DNA from: Polyangiaceae bacterium
Lineage (GTDB): Bacteria; Myxococcota_A; Polyangia; Polyangiales; Polyangiaceae
DNA: 64,000 bases
NCBI GenBank assembly: GCA_013361525.1
Contig: JABFXY010000096.1
Coordinates: 1 to 64,000 of the forward strand
Direction of reading: 5' to 3'
Part shown: piece after piece, positions 9,570 to 17,614 of the stretch
Layout of the letters: each line of letters starts with the position of its first letter
Numbering within the stretch: the first letter of the stretch is position 1
The notes under the pieces: model-generated
Told to the model about the DNA's origin: nothing
The model's database searches: none
What the model saw: only the letters and a program-made list of their open reading frames with translations
Translations under genes and position numbers: made by a program

Positions 9570-10555
9570 CGGCCGCGACTGCTACCTACCGTGAAGCGGT
9601 TCGTTCGGGCATCCGCAGAGCGATCCAACAGGACACGCGCGTGTTTCTCATGGGTGAGGACGTCGGTCGCTACGGCGGTGCGTTCGCTGTGAGCGCGGGT
9701 CTGCTCGAAGAGCTCGGGCCCGAGAGGATCCGCGATACGCCGCTGTCTGAATCGGCGTTCGTCGGCGCGGGCGTCGGTGCAGCGCTCGGCGGAATGCGGC
9801 CCATCGTCGAGGTCATGACCGTCAATTTCAGTCTGCTCGCGATCGACCAGCTCGTGAACAGCGCAGCCGCCCTGCGGCATATGTCCGGGGGGCAGCTCTC
9901 GGTGCCGCTCGTGGTTCGAATGGCGACGGGTGCCGGACGACAGCTGGCAGCGCAGCATTCGCACAGCTTCGAGAATTGGTATGCACACGTTCCGGGCCTG
10001 AAGGTGCTCGCGCCAGGTACGGTGCAGGACGCGCGTGACTGCGTCCTCGCGGCAGTGGACGACCCGGACCCTGTCATCGTGTTCGAGCACCAGCTGCTCT
10101 ACAATGTACAAGGTACGCTCGATGACGACGCGCCCGTCGCGGACGTCTGGCATGCCGCCGTGCTCGAGACGGGCACGGACTTGACGTTGGTGACATATGG
10201 GGGCTCCGTTCCGAAGGCGCTGGCCGCCGCGGCTGCGCTACGGTCCGAAGGCATCAACCCCGAGGTCGTTGATCTCCGCTGCCTCCGACCTCTCGATTGG
10301 CAAACCATCATCGCGAGCGTCACGCGCACGCACAGAATGGTAGTCGTCGACGAGGGCTGGAAGACGGGAAGCCTAGCCGGCGAGATCGTCGCCGGTGTCG
10401 TCGATCGGGGCTTTTATGAGCTCGACGCTGCGCCCGAGCGTGTTTGCAGTGTGGAGGTCGCCGTTCCATATGCCAAACACCTCGAAGACGCGGTTCTCCC
10501 GAGCGTCTCCCGAATCGTCGAGGCCGCACGAAAGGTGATGCCTCGCCATGGCTGA
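9566..10555 (+). CDS. pdhB: Pyruvate dehydrogenase E1 component, beta subunit
   Basis: 329 aa when begun at GTG 9566, which overlaps the pdhA stop as GTGA; the frame is open ten codons further upstream. Family landmarks are VFLMGEDVGRYGGAF, RIRDTPLSESAFVGAGVGAA, EVMTVNFSLLAIDQLVN and a C-terminal transketolase domain with VDLRCLRPLD. With PdhA it forms the alpha2beta2 E1 that decarboxylates pyruvate and reductively acetylates the lipoyl arm of E2. It sits in the middle of the coupled operon. Substrate specificity cannot be read with certainty from sequence. Confidence 0.9.
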   Translation: MTAATATYREAVRSGIRRAIQQDTRVFLMGEDVGRYGGAFAVSAGLLEELGPERIRDTPLSESAFVGAGVGAALGGMRPIVEVMTVNFSLLAIDQLVNSAAALRHMSGGQLSVPLVVRMATGAGRQLAAQHSHSFENWYAHVPGLKVLAPGTVQDARDCVLAAVDDPDPVIVFEHQLLYNVQGTLDDDAPVADVWHAAVLETGTDLTLVTYGGSVPKALAAAAALRSEGINPEVVDLRCLRPLDWQTIIASVTRTHRMVVVDEGWKTGSLAGEIVAGVVDRGFYELDAAPERVCSVEVAVPYAKHLEDAVLPSVSRIVEAARKVMPRHG

Positions 10556-11819
10556 GTTCCGGATGCCGTCGCTCGGCGCGGACATGGACGCGGGGACGCT
10601 GCGTGCCTGGCGTCGTGGCCCGGGCGACGAAGTCGTGCGCGGCGACATCATCGCCGAGGTCGAGACCGACAAGGGGATCGTCGAGGTAGAGGTCTACGCG
10701 AGCGGGGTGGTCGAGCGGTTGCTCGTCGAGCCGGGAACGAAAGTGCCAGTCGGGACGCCCCTCGCGCTGATACGAGCCGCATCCGAGCAAACGACGCCCC
10801 GAGTCGCGATCGAGAAACCACGCATTGCAACTTCGGTCCGTTCGTCGACGCCCTCCGCGCGCAAGCTCGCCCGTGAGCGCGATCTCGACCTTTCGCATTT
10901 GCGTGGCACTGGCCGGCACGGCTCGATCACGAGGTCCGACGTGGCGGCGATTGCCGGTTCGGTCGAATTGGCGGGCGTTCACGAGCCAGCTGGAACACGC
11001 CTGCGAGCTTCGCCGCTCGCCCGTGCGCGCGCGGCCGTCCTCGGCGTCGACCTGAGACGCGTCGAACCAACGGGGCGACAGGGCGTGGTGATCGCAGCGG
11101 ATGTCGATCGCGCCGCAAAGGCGCCGACTCGCCTCTCGGCGGCGGAGGCGGGGACGCAGACTGGAATGCGCAAGGCGATCGCCGCGGCGATGGCGCGCTC
11201 CAAGCGTGAGATCCCCCACTACTACGCACTTCACACGATCGACATGGAGCCGGCGCTCGAATGGCTTCGCGATCGCAACGGCGAGCGACCCGTGCAACGG
11301 CGGTTGCTTCCGGCGGTCCTGTTCCTTCGTGCGGTCGTCTTGGCCATACGGGACTTTCCGGAGCTCAATGCGCATTGTGACGGTGGCCGAGCGGAGCCGA
11401 GCGAAGCCGTTCATCTCGGTGTAGCGGTCTCCCTGCGAGGGGGAGGGCTGGTTGCTCCGGCGATCCTTCACGCCGAACGCCTGAACATCGACCAGTTGAT
11501 GTCTGAGTTCCAGGACTTGGTCCTCCGCGCCCGGGCCGGTCAGCTACGGGCGTCGGAAATGTCGTCGCCGACCATCACGGTGACGAGCTTGGGCGAGCGC
11601 GGCGTCGAGGCCGTCTTGCCCGTCATCGTCCCACCACAGGTTGCCATTGTCGGATTCGGAGCGATCCAGACGCGGCCGTACGTCGTCGATGAAAAAGTCG
11701 TCGCTCGCCGCCTCGTGGTTGCCTCGTTGGCCGCCGATCACCGGGTCAGCGATGGACATCGCGGCGGGAAATTTTTGGCGGCCATCGCGAGCCGCTTGAA
11801 GGAGCCCAAAGAGCCATGA
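10548..11819 (+). CDS. pdhC: Dihydrolipoamide acetyltransferase (E2) with two E3/E1-binding-like domains
   Basis: 423 aa. A single N-terminal lipoyl domain carries the lipoylated lysine in VETDKGIVEVEV (near residue 45). A peripheral-subunit-binding domain follows at about 100-130 (SARKLARERDLDLSHLRGTG). A second similar element follows at about 150-180 (ASPLARARAAVLGVDL, then TGRQGVVIAADV). The catalytic 2-oxoacid acyltransferase domain ends with the active-site motif DHRVSDGHRGGKF near residue 400. ATG overlaps the end of pdhB by 8 nt. E2 passes the acetyl group to CoA and forms the complex core. No lipoamide dehydrogenase (E3) is encoded in this window, so E3 must be shared. Confidence 0.9.
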   Translation: MAEFRMPSLGADMDAGTLRAWRRGPGDEVVRGDIIAEVETDKGIVEVEVYASGVVERLLVEPGTKVPVGTPLALIRAASEQTTPRVAIEKPRIATSVRSSTPSARKLARERDLDLSHLRGTGRHGSITRSDVAAIAGSVELAGVHEPAGTRLRASPLARARAAVLGVDLRRVEPTGRQGVVIAADVDRAAKAPTRLSAAEAGTQTGMRKAIAAAMARSKREIPHYYALHTIDMEPALEWLRDRNGERPVQRRLLPAVLFLRAVVLAIRDFPELNAHCDGGRAEPSEAVHLGVAVSLRGGGLVAPAILHAERLNIDQLMSEFQDLVLRARAGQLRASEMSSPTITVTSLGERGVEAVLPVIVPPQVAIVGFGAIQTRPYVVDEKVVARRLVVASLAADHRVSDGHRGGKFLAAIASRLKEPKEP

Positions 11820-12094
11820 GCCAATCCGTGCCCCTGAGGCCGTCGGATCGAGACGGTATTCGTCGAGTGCTGATCGAGAGCCTTTCCTACGTGGCGCCGG
11901 AAGCGGATGGGTCGAGTCTACAGCCGACGGCCGACATTCGGGAGGCGCTGGATATCGACTCGATGGACTTCTTGCGATACGTGACGAAGCTTCACGCGTT
12001 GACAGGTATCGATATTCCAGAAAGGGATTATTCGAGCGTGTCGACGTTACGAGGCGCTGAGACGTATCTCGCTCTCCGGCTCGGAGTGACATGA
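11816..12094 (+). CDS. Acyl carrier protein-like protein
   Basis: 92 aa, helical and acidic, with the phosphopantetheine attachment motif ALDIDSMDFLRYVTKL; the serine near residue 46 is the expected site. Its ATG overlaps the E2 stop as ATGA, so it is the last gene of the acs-pdh operon. A carrier protein co-translated with an acetyl-CoA-producing complex is unusual; it could receive acetyl or malonyl groups for a dedicated pathway (inference). No ketosynthase or transferase is adjacent. Confidence 0.8.
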   Translation: MSQSVPLRPSDRDGIRRVLIESLSYVAPEADGSSLQPTADIREALDIDSMDFLRYVTKLHALTGIDIPERDYSSVSTLRGAETYLALRLGVT

Positions 12095-12105
12095 GAGCGG
12101 GGCCG

Positions 12106-12151
12106 CATATTCCGCGTCGGTGGTCCCCGCACTTAAGCCGACGCGGATATG
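12106..12151. terminator. Hairpin between convergent operons
   Basis: An inverted repeat, CATATTCCGCGTCGG (12106-12120) against CCGACGCGGATATG (12138-12151) with one bulged T and a 17-nt loop, sits exactly between the end of the carrier protein gene and the end of the opposing DoxX gene. It could terminate transcription from both sides; there is no U-tract, so this is a structural inference. Confidence 0.5.
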
Positions 12152-12172
12152 TCGTGGTGCCCCAGCTTGTCT

Positions 12173-12694
12173 CTACTGGCGCTCGTCGCCGCTGCACGAC
12201 GGATTACGCTCGCCACCGAGGCGCGAGGCGATGCGCGCGTCCAGCGATCGGCGGCCCGCTCCCACCACGAGCAGGAACACGCTCCCCAACACCATCGAGA
12301 AGTCCGTACGGGCTTCGTGCAACATCGACCAGATACCAGACCGCGCCTTTGGGGCCGCAAAGCCCCAGAAGCCTCGGCCCAGCAAGATTGGTATCTTCGT
12401 CGAGGTTATCGCGACGAGCATGTTCACGATGAGGATGCCCGCCGCGATGCGCGTGCCCAACCCCGCGAGGAGCAGGCTCCCGCAAACCGTCTCCACCACT
12501 CCGACGAACGGCCCCATCACGTCGGGCATCGGAATTCCGATCTTGGCGAACCGGCCCGAGCCGACCTCCGCCGGGAATAGGAACTTCTGGACGCCTTCCG
12601 AGACGAAGACCCAGCCGACGAGAATGCGAATGATCAGGACCGCGCGTGGGGCGCGTGTATCGAAGATCCGTTGGCTGATTGGGCGTGTTGTCAT
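12173..12694 (-). CDS. DoxX-family membrane protein
   Basis: 173 aa with four predicted membrane segments in the DoxX arrangement: LIIRILVGWVFVSEGVQKF near the N-terminus, MGPFVGVVETVCGSLLLAG in the middle, then AAGILIVNMLVAI and MVLGSVFLLVVGAG. DoxX relatives are small integral membrane proteins linked to quinone or thiol redox chemistry; the exact role is unknown. The ATG at 12694 (MTTRPIS) has an AAAGGCG site upstream and is preferred over a 14-codon extension. It lies 55 bp after the chromate transporter gene and may be co-transcribed. Confidence 0.8.
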   Translation of the reverse strand: MTTRPISQRIFDTRAPRAVLIIRILVGWVFVSEGVQKFLFPAEVGSGRFAKIGIPMPDVMGPFVGVVETVCGSLLLAGLGTRIAAGILIVNMLVAITSTKIPILLGRGFWGFAAPKARSGIWSMLHEARTDFSMVLGSVFLLVVGAGRRSLDARIASRLGGERNPSCSGDERQ

Positions 12695-12749
12695 GGCTGC
12701 GCCTTTGCATTTATCGATAACCAAATCCCATCCCACACTTCGGGTACGT

Positions 12750-14012
12750 TCAACCGTGTAAGATCCACTGTCCCGCGCCCGCCGCAGCGAGCACGACGAT
12801 CCAAGGCGGTGTCTTCCAGTGTTCGAGGAGACCGAAGGCCAAGATCGCGACGACCACGTCCCTTTGGTCGCGGACCCCTTCCGTGAAGACCGGATTGTAG
12901 AGAGCCGCGAGCAGCACCCCGACGACGGAGGCGTTGGCCCCTGCGAGCGCGGCCTGCGCCCAACGTTTCGCCCGCAGGCGGTGCCAGAACGGCAGCGCGC
13001 CGCCGATGAGCAGCCACGCGGGAAGAAAGATGGCGAGCAGACACCATAGGCCGTTCACCCACCCCAGGTGCCCCGGGCTCATCGCGGTACCGAGGTATGC
13101 GGAGAATGCGAACATCGGGCCGGGAAGCGCCTGCGCCGCGCCGTAACCGGCAAGGAATTGATCGTCGGTGAGCCAGCCTCTCGGGACGACCTCGGCCCGT
13201 AGGAGGGGCAGCACCACGTGCCCTCCGCCGAACACGAGCGAGCCGGATCGGTAGAAACTATCGAACACCGCGATTGAGCGGTCACCGGTCGCGGATTCGA
13301 GCGCCGGAAGCGCGACGAGCAACAGGGCGAACGCCGCGAGCGCGGCCGCAGCCACCGCGTGATGCCGCAGACCGTGGCGCTCGACGGGCAGCGAAACGCT
13401 GTCGAGCGAGTGCCGATAGACGGCCCATCCGGCCACCGCGCCCGCGGTGATGACGCCGATCTGTGCGAGCGCGCCGGGGAACGCGAGCAGAATGGCGGCC
13501 GAGACCAGGCTGATCGAGACGCGAGCGCGATCGGTGCATAGCTTCCGACCCATTCCCCAGACCGCTTGCGCCACCACGACGACGGCAGCCAGCTTCAACC
13601 CATGTAGCCAGCCCGCCGAGCGCAAATCGCTCGCCAAGGAGACACCGTACGCGAACCCGATCATCGCCACGGCCGACGGCACCGTGAAGCACACCGACGC
13701 GACGATCGCGCCGAGGAAGCCGGCGCGATGCATTCCGAGGGCGAACACCACCTGACTGCTCGCGGGGCCGGGGAGGAACTGACAGAGCGCGACGAGATCG
13801 CCGAAGTGTGCGTCGTCGATCCACTTGCGCCGCTCGACGAACTCGGCCCGGAAATAGCCGAGGTGAGCGATGGGCCCCCCGAACGAAAGGCAGCCGAGCT
13901 TCGCGAACGCGACGACTACCTCTGCCACGCCGTTGGCAGTCGCGGGACGGGGCTCGACGGGTGCAGTCTCCATCACCGCCGATTCATCGCTCGCGGTGTC
14001 GCTCGGCTTCAT
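12750..14012 (-). CDS. chrA: ChrA-type chromate ion transporter (two-domain)
   Basis: 420 aa when begun at ATG 14012 (MKPSDTASD); the frame is open much further upstream but without similarity to the family. Both repeats of the CHR family are visible. The first has FAKLGCLSFGGPIAHLGYF near residue 30 followed by LCQFLPGPASSQVVFALG; the second has YRSGSLVFGGGHVVLPLL and AAQALPGPMFAFSAYLG. About ten membrane segments. ChrA exports chromate or related oxyanions. A near-palindromic element (14078-14095) sits 66 bp before the start and is shared with two other genes nearby, suggesting common control. Confidence 0.9.
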   Translation of the reverse strand: MKPSDTASDESAVMETAPVEPRPATANGVAEVVVAFAKLGCLSFGGPIAHLGYFRAEFVERRKWIDDAHFGDLVALCQFLPGPASSQVVFALGMHRAGFLGAIVASVCFTVPSAVAMIGFAYGVSLASDLRSAGWLHGLKLAAVVVVAQAVWGMGRKLCTDRARVSISLVSAAILLAFPGALAQIGVITAGAVAGWAVYRHSLDSVSLPVERHGLRHHAVAAAALAAFALLLVALPALESATGDRSIAVFDSFYRSGSLVFGGGHVVLPLLRAEVVPRGWLTDDQFLAGYGAAQALPGPMFAFSAYLGTAMSPGHLGWVNGLWCLLAIFLPAWLLIGGALPFWHRLRAKRWAQAALAGANASVVGVLLAALYNPVFTEGVRDQRDVVVAILAFGLLEHWKTPPWIVVLAAAGAGQWILHG

Positions 14013-14077
14013 CGTGGCTCCGCGCGTGGATTGGCGGGAGCTCTCGTGCGGAGCGCCGCCGTGGCTCGCGCAGCTCA

Positions 14078-14095
14078 TTACGAAATTCGTATACG
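14078..14095. promoter_or_regulatory. Shared palindromic operator-like element, copy 1 (upstream of chrA)
   Basis: TTACGAAATTCGTATACG, with a perfect 13-bp palindrome TACGAAATTCGTA at 14079-14091. Matches copies 2 and 3 near 17586 and 18420. Placement 66 bp before the chrA start fits a repressor or activator site. Confidence 0.5.
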
Positions 14096-14143
14096 TGCGG
14101 CGTTTGCTCGGCGTCAACTCCGCGAGCCGCGCGCCAAATCGTT

Positions 14144-15034
14144 TTATCGCCGAGGAGCGCTCGTCGTCCGTCCTCGCGTGAGCCGATCGAGCAAGAAGAT
14201 GGGAAGGTTTCCGGAACGCGAGACGGACGTGCGCTGTTTCACCGCGGCACCCACGCGCTTCATCCAGGCGAGCTCCTCGGCTTGCATCGGACCGCGCTCG
14301 ATAGCGGATAGAGCCTCGTCGAGCTGGTCTCGGTTCTTGGCCCCGCAGAGCGTCACGTTGGCATCGGGATGGGACAACGCGAACCGGTAGCAATCGGATG
14401 GTCGAGGACGCCGCTCGTCTCGCGGAAGCAGCTGCGGATCGAGGAGCGCTCCCCACCGCGTTGCGGTGTAGGTGACCACGCCGGGCCTTCCGGCTCGATC
14501 CTCGCCCAGCAGCGGGAAAACGTCGCTCTCCGCTCCGGGGTGGGCCGCGTTGTAACGCACCATGATCGCGCCGATGTTCGGATCATCGATGTAGGTCCGG
14601 AACGTAGAACGATTGTGGCACGAGACCATGATTGCCCGGGCCTTTCCCGATACGCGGAGGGCCGCCGCCGCATCGAGGATTCTCGGAGGCGGGGGCTCGT
14701 TCCACCATCCGAGCAGGAGCAGATCGGCGTACTCGATCCCGAGCCGACGCAGGGCTCGCTCGAGGGATGGGCGCAGAAGCGAGCCGATTCGCGTGTATGA
14801 CTGGACGACGATCGTGACCTCGTCACGACGCCGTCGTGCGATGTGCCGGACAGCATCCCCGAAGTCGCCTAACCGCCGCGTGCCCCAATAAAGATAATTC
14901 ACCCCGCGCTCCACCGCGTACTCGACATCGGCGCGCGGAATGCCATTCGAAGCGAGCCCGATGCGGCTGACGGACAGCCCGGTACGGCCCAGCCTCACAC
15001 GGGGGATCTGGCTCGGTGTCGAGATCGTCACCAT
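14144..15034 (-). CDS. Aldo/keto reductase-fold protein with altered active site
   Basis: 296 aa from ATG 15034 (GGAGG 8 nt upstream). The TIM-barrel AKR pattern is clear: VRLGRTGLSVSRIGLA at the N-terminus, LERALRRLGIEYADLLLLG in the middle, a GKARAIMVSCHNRSTF strand and a late AKNRDQLDEALSAI. However, the strand that normally carries DTAxxYG reads GVNYLYWGTRRLGDF, and the strand that usually holds the catalytic lysine reads VTIVVQSYTR, so the Asp-Tyr-Lys catalytic residues seem missing. It may be a non-redox member of the fold. It lies between the PadR regulator and chrA on the same strand. Confidence 0.78.
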   Translation of the reverse strand: MVTISTPSQIPRVRLGRTGLSVSRIGLASNGIPRADVEYAVERGVNYLYWGTRRLGDFGDAVRHIARRRRDEVTIVVQSYTRIGSLLRPSLERALRRLGIEYADLLLLGWWNEPPPPRILDAAAALRVSGKARAIMVSCHNRSTFRTYIDDPNIGAIMVRYNAAHPGAESDVFPLLGEDRAGRPGVVTYTATRWGALLDPQLLPRDERRPRPSDCYRFALSHPDANVTLCGAKNRDQLDEALSAIERGPMQAEELAWMKRVGAAVKQRTSVSRSGNLPIFLLDRLTRGRTTSAPRR

Positions 15035-15299
15035 CACGCTGACCTCCGCATCGTGTAGGGCGCAACCCGCCCATCTCGTAAAAGGCCGCAGCAGTGCATC
15101 TCTCGCGCCACAGCAAACCAGCGCTCGTTCGGCGCAGGGCGCCGGCCCGACAGGACCGAATGCCACGGGTCTGTGGTGTCGACTCGATCGGAAGATTCAG
15201 ATTACGCAGACAATATTCGCAACATCACGCATACCGCGTGAGGGCGACACTGTGGCGTGCGCGCAGCACGGGTAGATCGCGGCCGAGGCGTTGGGGCGA

Positions 15300-15701
15300 T
15301 CAACGGACGCCCCGATCGCGCGACCCTGAGGGCGCCTGCTTCTTTGTTGTCGCACCGCCTGCGATCTTCGGTCGCCTCGGCCGATCGACGACGACTTCGT
15401 CATATAGCTCACGGATGTCGTGCCGGAGCGCTTCGAGCAATCGGAGTCCGTCCGCGGTGATTCTGAACGAGCGCCTCGCGCGCGGTCCCGCGGCCGGGCT
15501 CGTGGGGGCGATCCAGCCGTTTTCTTCCATTCGCGCGAGCGCGGGATAGAGCGTACCCGGGCTCAGCTTGTGCCCGTGCTCGGCAAGCTCTTCGAGGAGC
15601 CAGAGCCCCCAGACCGCCTGTTTGGCGGCGTGATGCAGGATGTGGATCTTCCACAGCCCGAGCCGGATCTCTCGATCACTCGCTGAAAGCTTGGATGCCA
15701 T
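15300..15701 (-). CDS. PadR-family transcriptional regulator
   Basis: 133 aa. The winged-helix domain (residues ~12-95) carries the family pattern LGLWKIHILHHAAKQAVWGLWLLEELAEHGHKL in two parts, then SPGTLYPALARMEENGWI and the wing TADGLRLLEALRHDIRELYDE. PadR proteins are usually repressors released by small molecules. The C-terminus is a basic tail of about 25 residues. It could control the downstream reductase-like gene or the chrA gene, but the palindromes found nearby do not look like the typical PadR ATGT-N8-ACAT site. Confidence 0.88.
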   Translation of the reverse strand: MASKLSASDREIRLGLWKIHILHHAAKQAVWGLWLLEELAEHGHKLSPGTLYPALARMEENGWIAPTSPAAGPRARRSFRITADGLRLLEALRHDIRELYDEVVVDRPRRPKIAGGATTKKQAPSGSRDRGVR

Positions 15702-15748
15702 GGTAGCTGGCGCGAGGTTACACCGACACGACGGCTCGAGGTCTCCGG

Positions 15749-16735
15749 TCAGCGCGGCCGCCTGGAGACCGCGAGGAGCGCGAGACCGATGCTCGTGAAG
15801 ATGAGCTCTTTGGCCCGCTTCATGAGGACGAAAGCGGCGCCGATCTCGCTGTTACCCGTGACGCCGAGAGACGAAATCATGCCGGCGTAGCTGGCGTCCT
15901 GGAAGCCCAGGCCGCCGGGAACGACGAACGCCGCGGAGCGCACGAGGGATGTCCCGAGCTCGATCATCATCGCGGCGGGAAGGGAGGCACGCGCGCCGAG
16001 CAGGTGAAGCATCAGCCAGGTCTCGAGGATGTCCGTCGCCCATTGGCCGAGCAGGTACGCGCAGGCGGCGCCGTGCCGAGACCACGGCAGCGCCGCCGTA
16101 GCGCCGGCTGCGGGTCGATCCAGGTGCCGCCGAATCCACGCTTGGATTCCACGCGACGGCAGTCTCGTCATGACGCGCTTCACGCCGAGAGCGACTCGCG
16201 GCGACGAGAGCAGGCCGAGGCTCGTCGACCCGAGCACGGCCAGCGCCACGCTCGCGGCGAGCGCAAGATGGGGCAGGAACGCTCCCCGTGGCACGAACGC
16301 GGCGAGCCGTCCTAGCTCATGCTGTCCCACCATCAGGAGCAGCGCGATCGCGGCGGCATTGGAGCAGAACACCCACGCCTTCTTTGCGGCCAGTGACGTC
16401 AATGTGGGGGACCAGGGGACGCGCAATCGGCGCCTGAGCTCGAACGCAGCAATGCTCTCGGCGACGGCTGGGCCCGCGGGCGCGGCCATGCGCGCGGCAT
16501 CTGCGGATAGCGAAATGGACGTGAGCGGCAAGAGCGGCTTCTTGTGACCGAGCCCGGCGAGGAGCTGCCTCCAAGCACCCGCGTGCAGCACCGATCCTGA
16601 CAGCTGTGGAACCAACGCGAGCGCGCCTAGCGGCCCGACGGAGACGAGCAAGGCGCCGAGCGCGCTTGCGTCGACGTCCCGCAGGGTCCAGGCGAACAGC
16701 GCCAGAGCGATGGCGATCGCGACAGCGCGAACCAT
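15749..16735 (-). CDS. YbhN/lysylphosphatidylglycerol-synthase-TM-like membrane protein
   Basis: 328 aa from ATG 16735; the longer open frame upstream overlaps the hemerythrin-like gene and has no membrane character. About eight hydrophobic helices with the family features LSADAARMAAPAGPAVAESI (near residue 75), KKAWVF and the signature VVPGGLGFQDASYAGMISSLG near residue 270. The family is the flippase-like membrane part of MprF/AglD proteins (UPF0104); here no synthase domain is attached. It is probably involved in lipid handling or the cell envelope. It lies 55 bp after the hemerythrin-like gene and is likely co-transcribed with it. Confidence 0.75.
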   Translation of the reverse strand: MVRAVAIAIALALFAWTLRDVDASALGALLVSVGPLGALALVPQLSGSVLHAGAWRQLLAGLGHKKPLLPLTSISLSADAARMAAPAGPAVAESIAAFELRRRLRVPWSPTLTSLAAKKAWVFCSNAAAIALLLMVGQHELGRLAAFVPRGAFLPHLALAASVALAVLGSTSLGLLSSPRVALGVKRVMTRLPSRGIQAWIRRHLDRPAAGATAALPWSRHGAACAYLLGQWATDILETWLMLHLLGARASLPAAMMIELGTSLVRSAAFVVPGGLGFQDASYAGMISSLGVTGNSEIGAAFVLMKRAKELIFTSIGLALLAVSRRPR

Positions 16736-16790
16736 TCGAGGAAACCAGGTCCTCGACGCCCGCGCCGCCGGGGCAGCATCGACAGGTCGA

Positions 16791-17525
16791 TCATCGGGGG
16801 GTGAACTGCGCGAGCTCGTGGATCCCGAGCGCCGTCTCGATCGCCGATACCTGCGAGACGATGTCATCGAAGCCACCCTCGCCGAACAGCTGATGTTCCT
16901 TCTCCTCGAACCGCTCGCCGAGCTCGTGATAGCCGTCCTTGTCGAGCGTCCTCCGAAACGCCGGAAACAAGACTGTTTCCTCACGCGCGGCGTGCGGGCG
17001 GTACATGCGAATGAATGTCTCTAGCTGCCCGCTCAACCGCGGCCCGTCGAGTGCCCCCTGCGCTTGGGCCGTCGCCAGGATCGCGTCTGTGAGCTGCCGC
17101 CCCTTGACGTGCTGCTCCTTCAGCGTAGCGACCAGCGCGACCTGCTTGCCCATCTGCTCGAGCCTGGGGAACACGAAGGTCTCCTCCAGCTTCTCGTGAT
17201 AGTCCTCGACGAACCTGCGCACGATCCCCGCTGAGCTGACGATGAGCTGCGGATCCATTGCGCCGCCCTCCCGAAGCCTCGCGATCGCTTCCGTGTAAAC
17301 CAAGAGGACCCGCTCGAGCACGCCGTGCTCCTGCATCAGATCCTCGCCGGGCGTGACCTCCGCGCCCTCGCCCTCCTCCCGGGACTTCTTTTCCTCAGCA
17401 TTCGCCGACGCGGACTCCGCGCCCATCGACGTTGCACACGAGGTGAGCGCCAGCGCCGTCATCGACGACAGTCCGACAAAGATCGCCCGCCGGTCGGCGT
17501 CTTTCGCATCGCGTACAGGGTCCAT
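16791..17525 (-). CDS. Exported hemerythrin-like (HHE) lipoprotein
   Basis: 244 aa. The N-terminus has a twin-arginine-like start (ADRRAIFVG) and a lipobox-like ALTSC at about residue 30, so it is likely exported and anchored. The hemerythrin domain supplies His and Glu ligands in four helices: LMQEHGVLERV, VEDYHEKLEETFVFPRL, LKEQHVKGRQ and RPHAAREETVLFP. Such four-helix proteins bind O2, NO or a di-iron centre. An operator-like palindrome sits 60 bp upstream (17581-17599). The gene overlaps nothing functional; a short acidic, Glu-Lys-rich linker separates anchor and domain. The ligand is not predictable. Confidence 0.85.
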   Translation of the reverse strand: MDPVRDAKDADRRAIFVGLSSMTALALTSCATSMGAESASANAEEKKSREEGEGAEVTPGEDLMQEHGVLERVLLVYTEAIARLREGGAMDPQLIVSSAGIVRRFVEDYHEKLEETFVFPRLEQMGKQVALVATLKEQHVKGRQLTDAILATAQAQGALDGPRLSGQLETFIRMYRPHAAREETVLFPAFRRTLDKDGYHELGERFEEKEHQLFGEGGFDDIVSQVSAIETALGIHELAQFTPR

Positions 17526-17580
17526 TCAACGACCTCCACAGCAGCTTTCGCGCAACCAGCGTGCCTCGATTGGCTGCTAT

Positions 17581-17599
17581 CGTAAACGAATTTCGTAAA
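17581..17599. promoter_or_regulatory. Shared palindromic operator-like element, copy 2 (upstream of hemerythrin-like gene)
   Basis: CGTAAACGAATTTCGTAAA; on the other strand this reads TACGAAATTCGTTTACG, identical to copy 1 at 16 of 17 positions. It lies between the end of the SDR gene and the start of the hemerythrin-like gene. Confidence 0.5.
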
Positions 17600-17614
17600 T
17601 GCTGATCGGACGCA

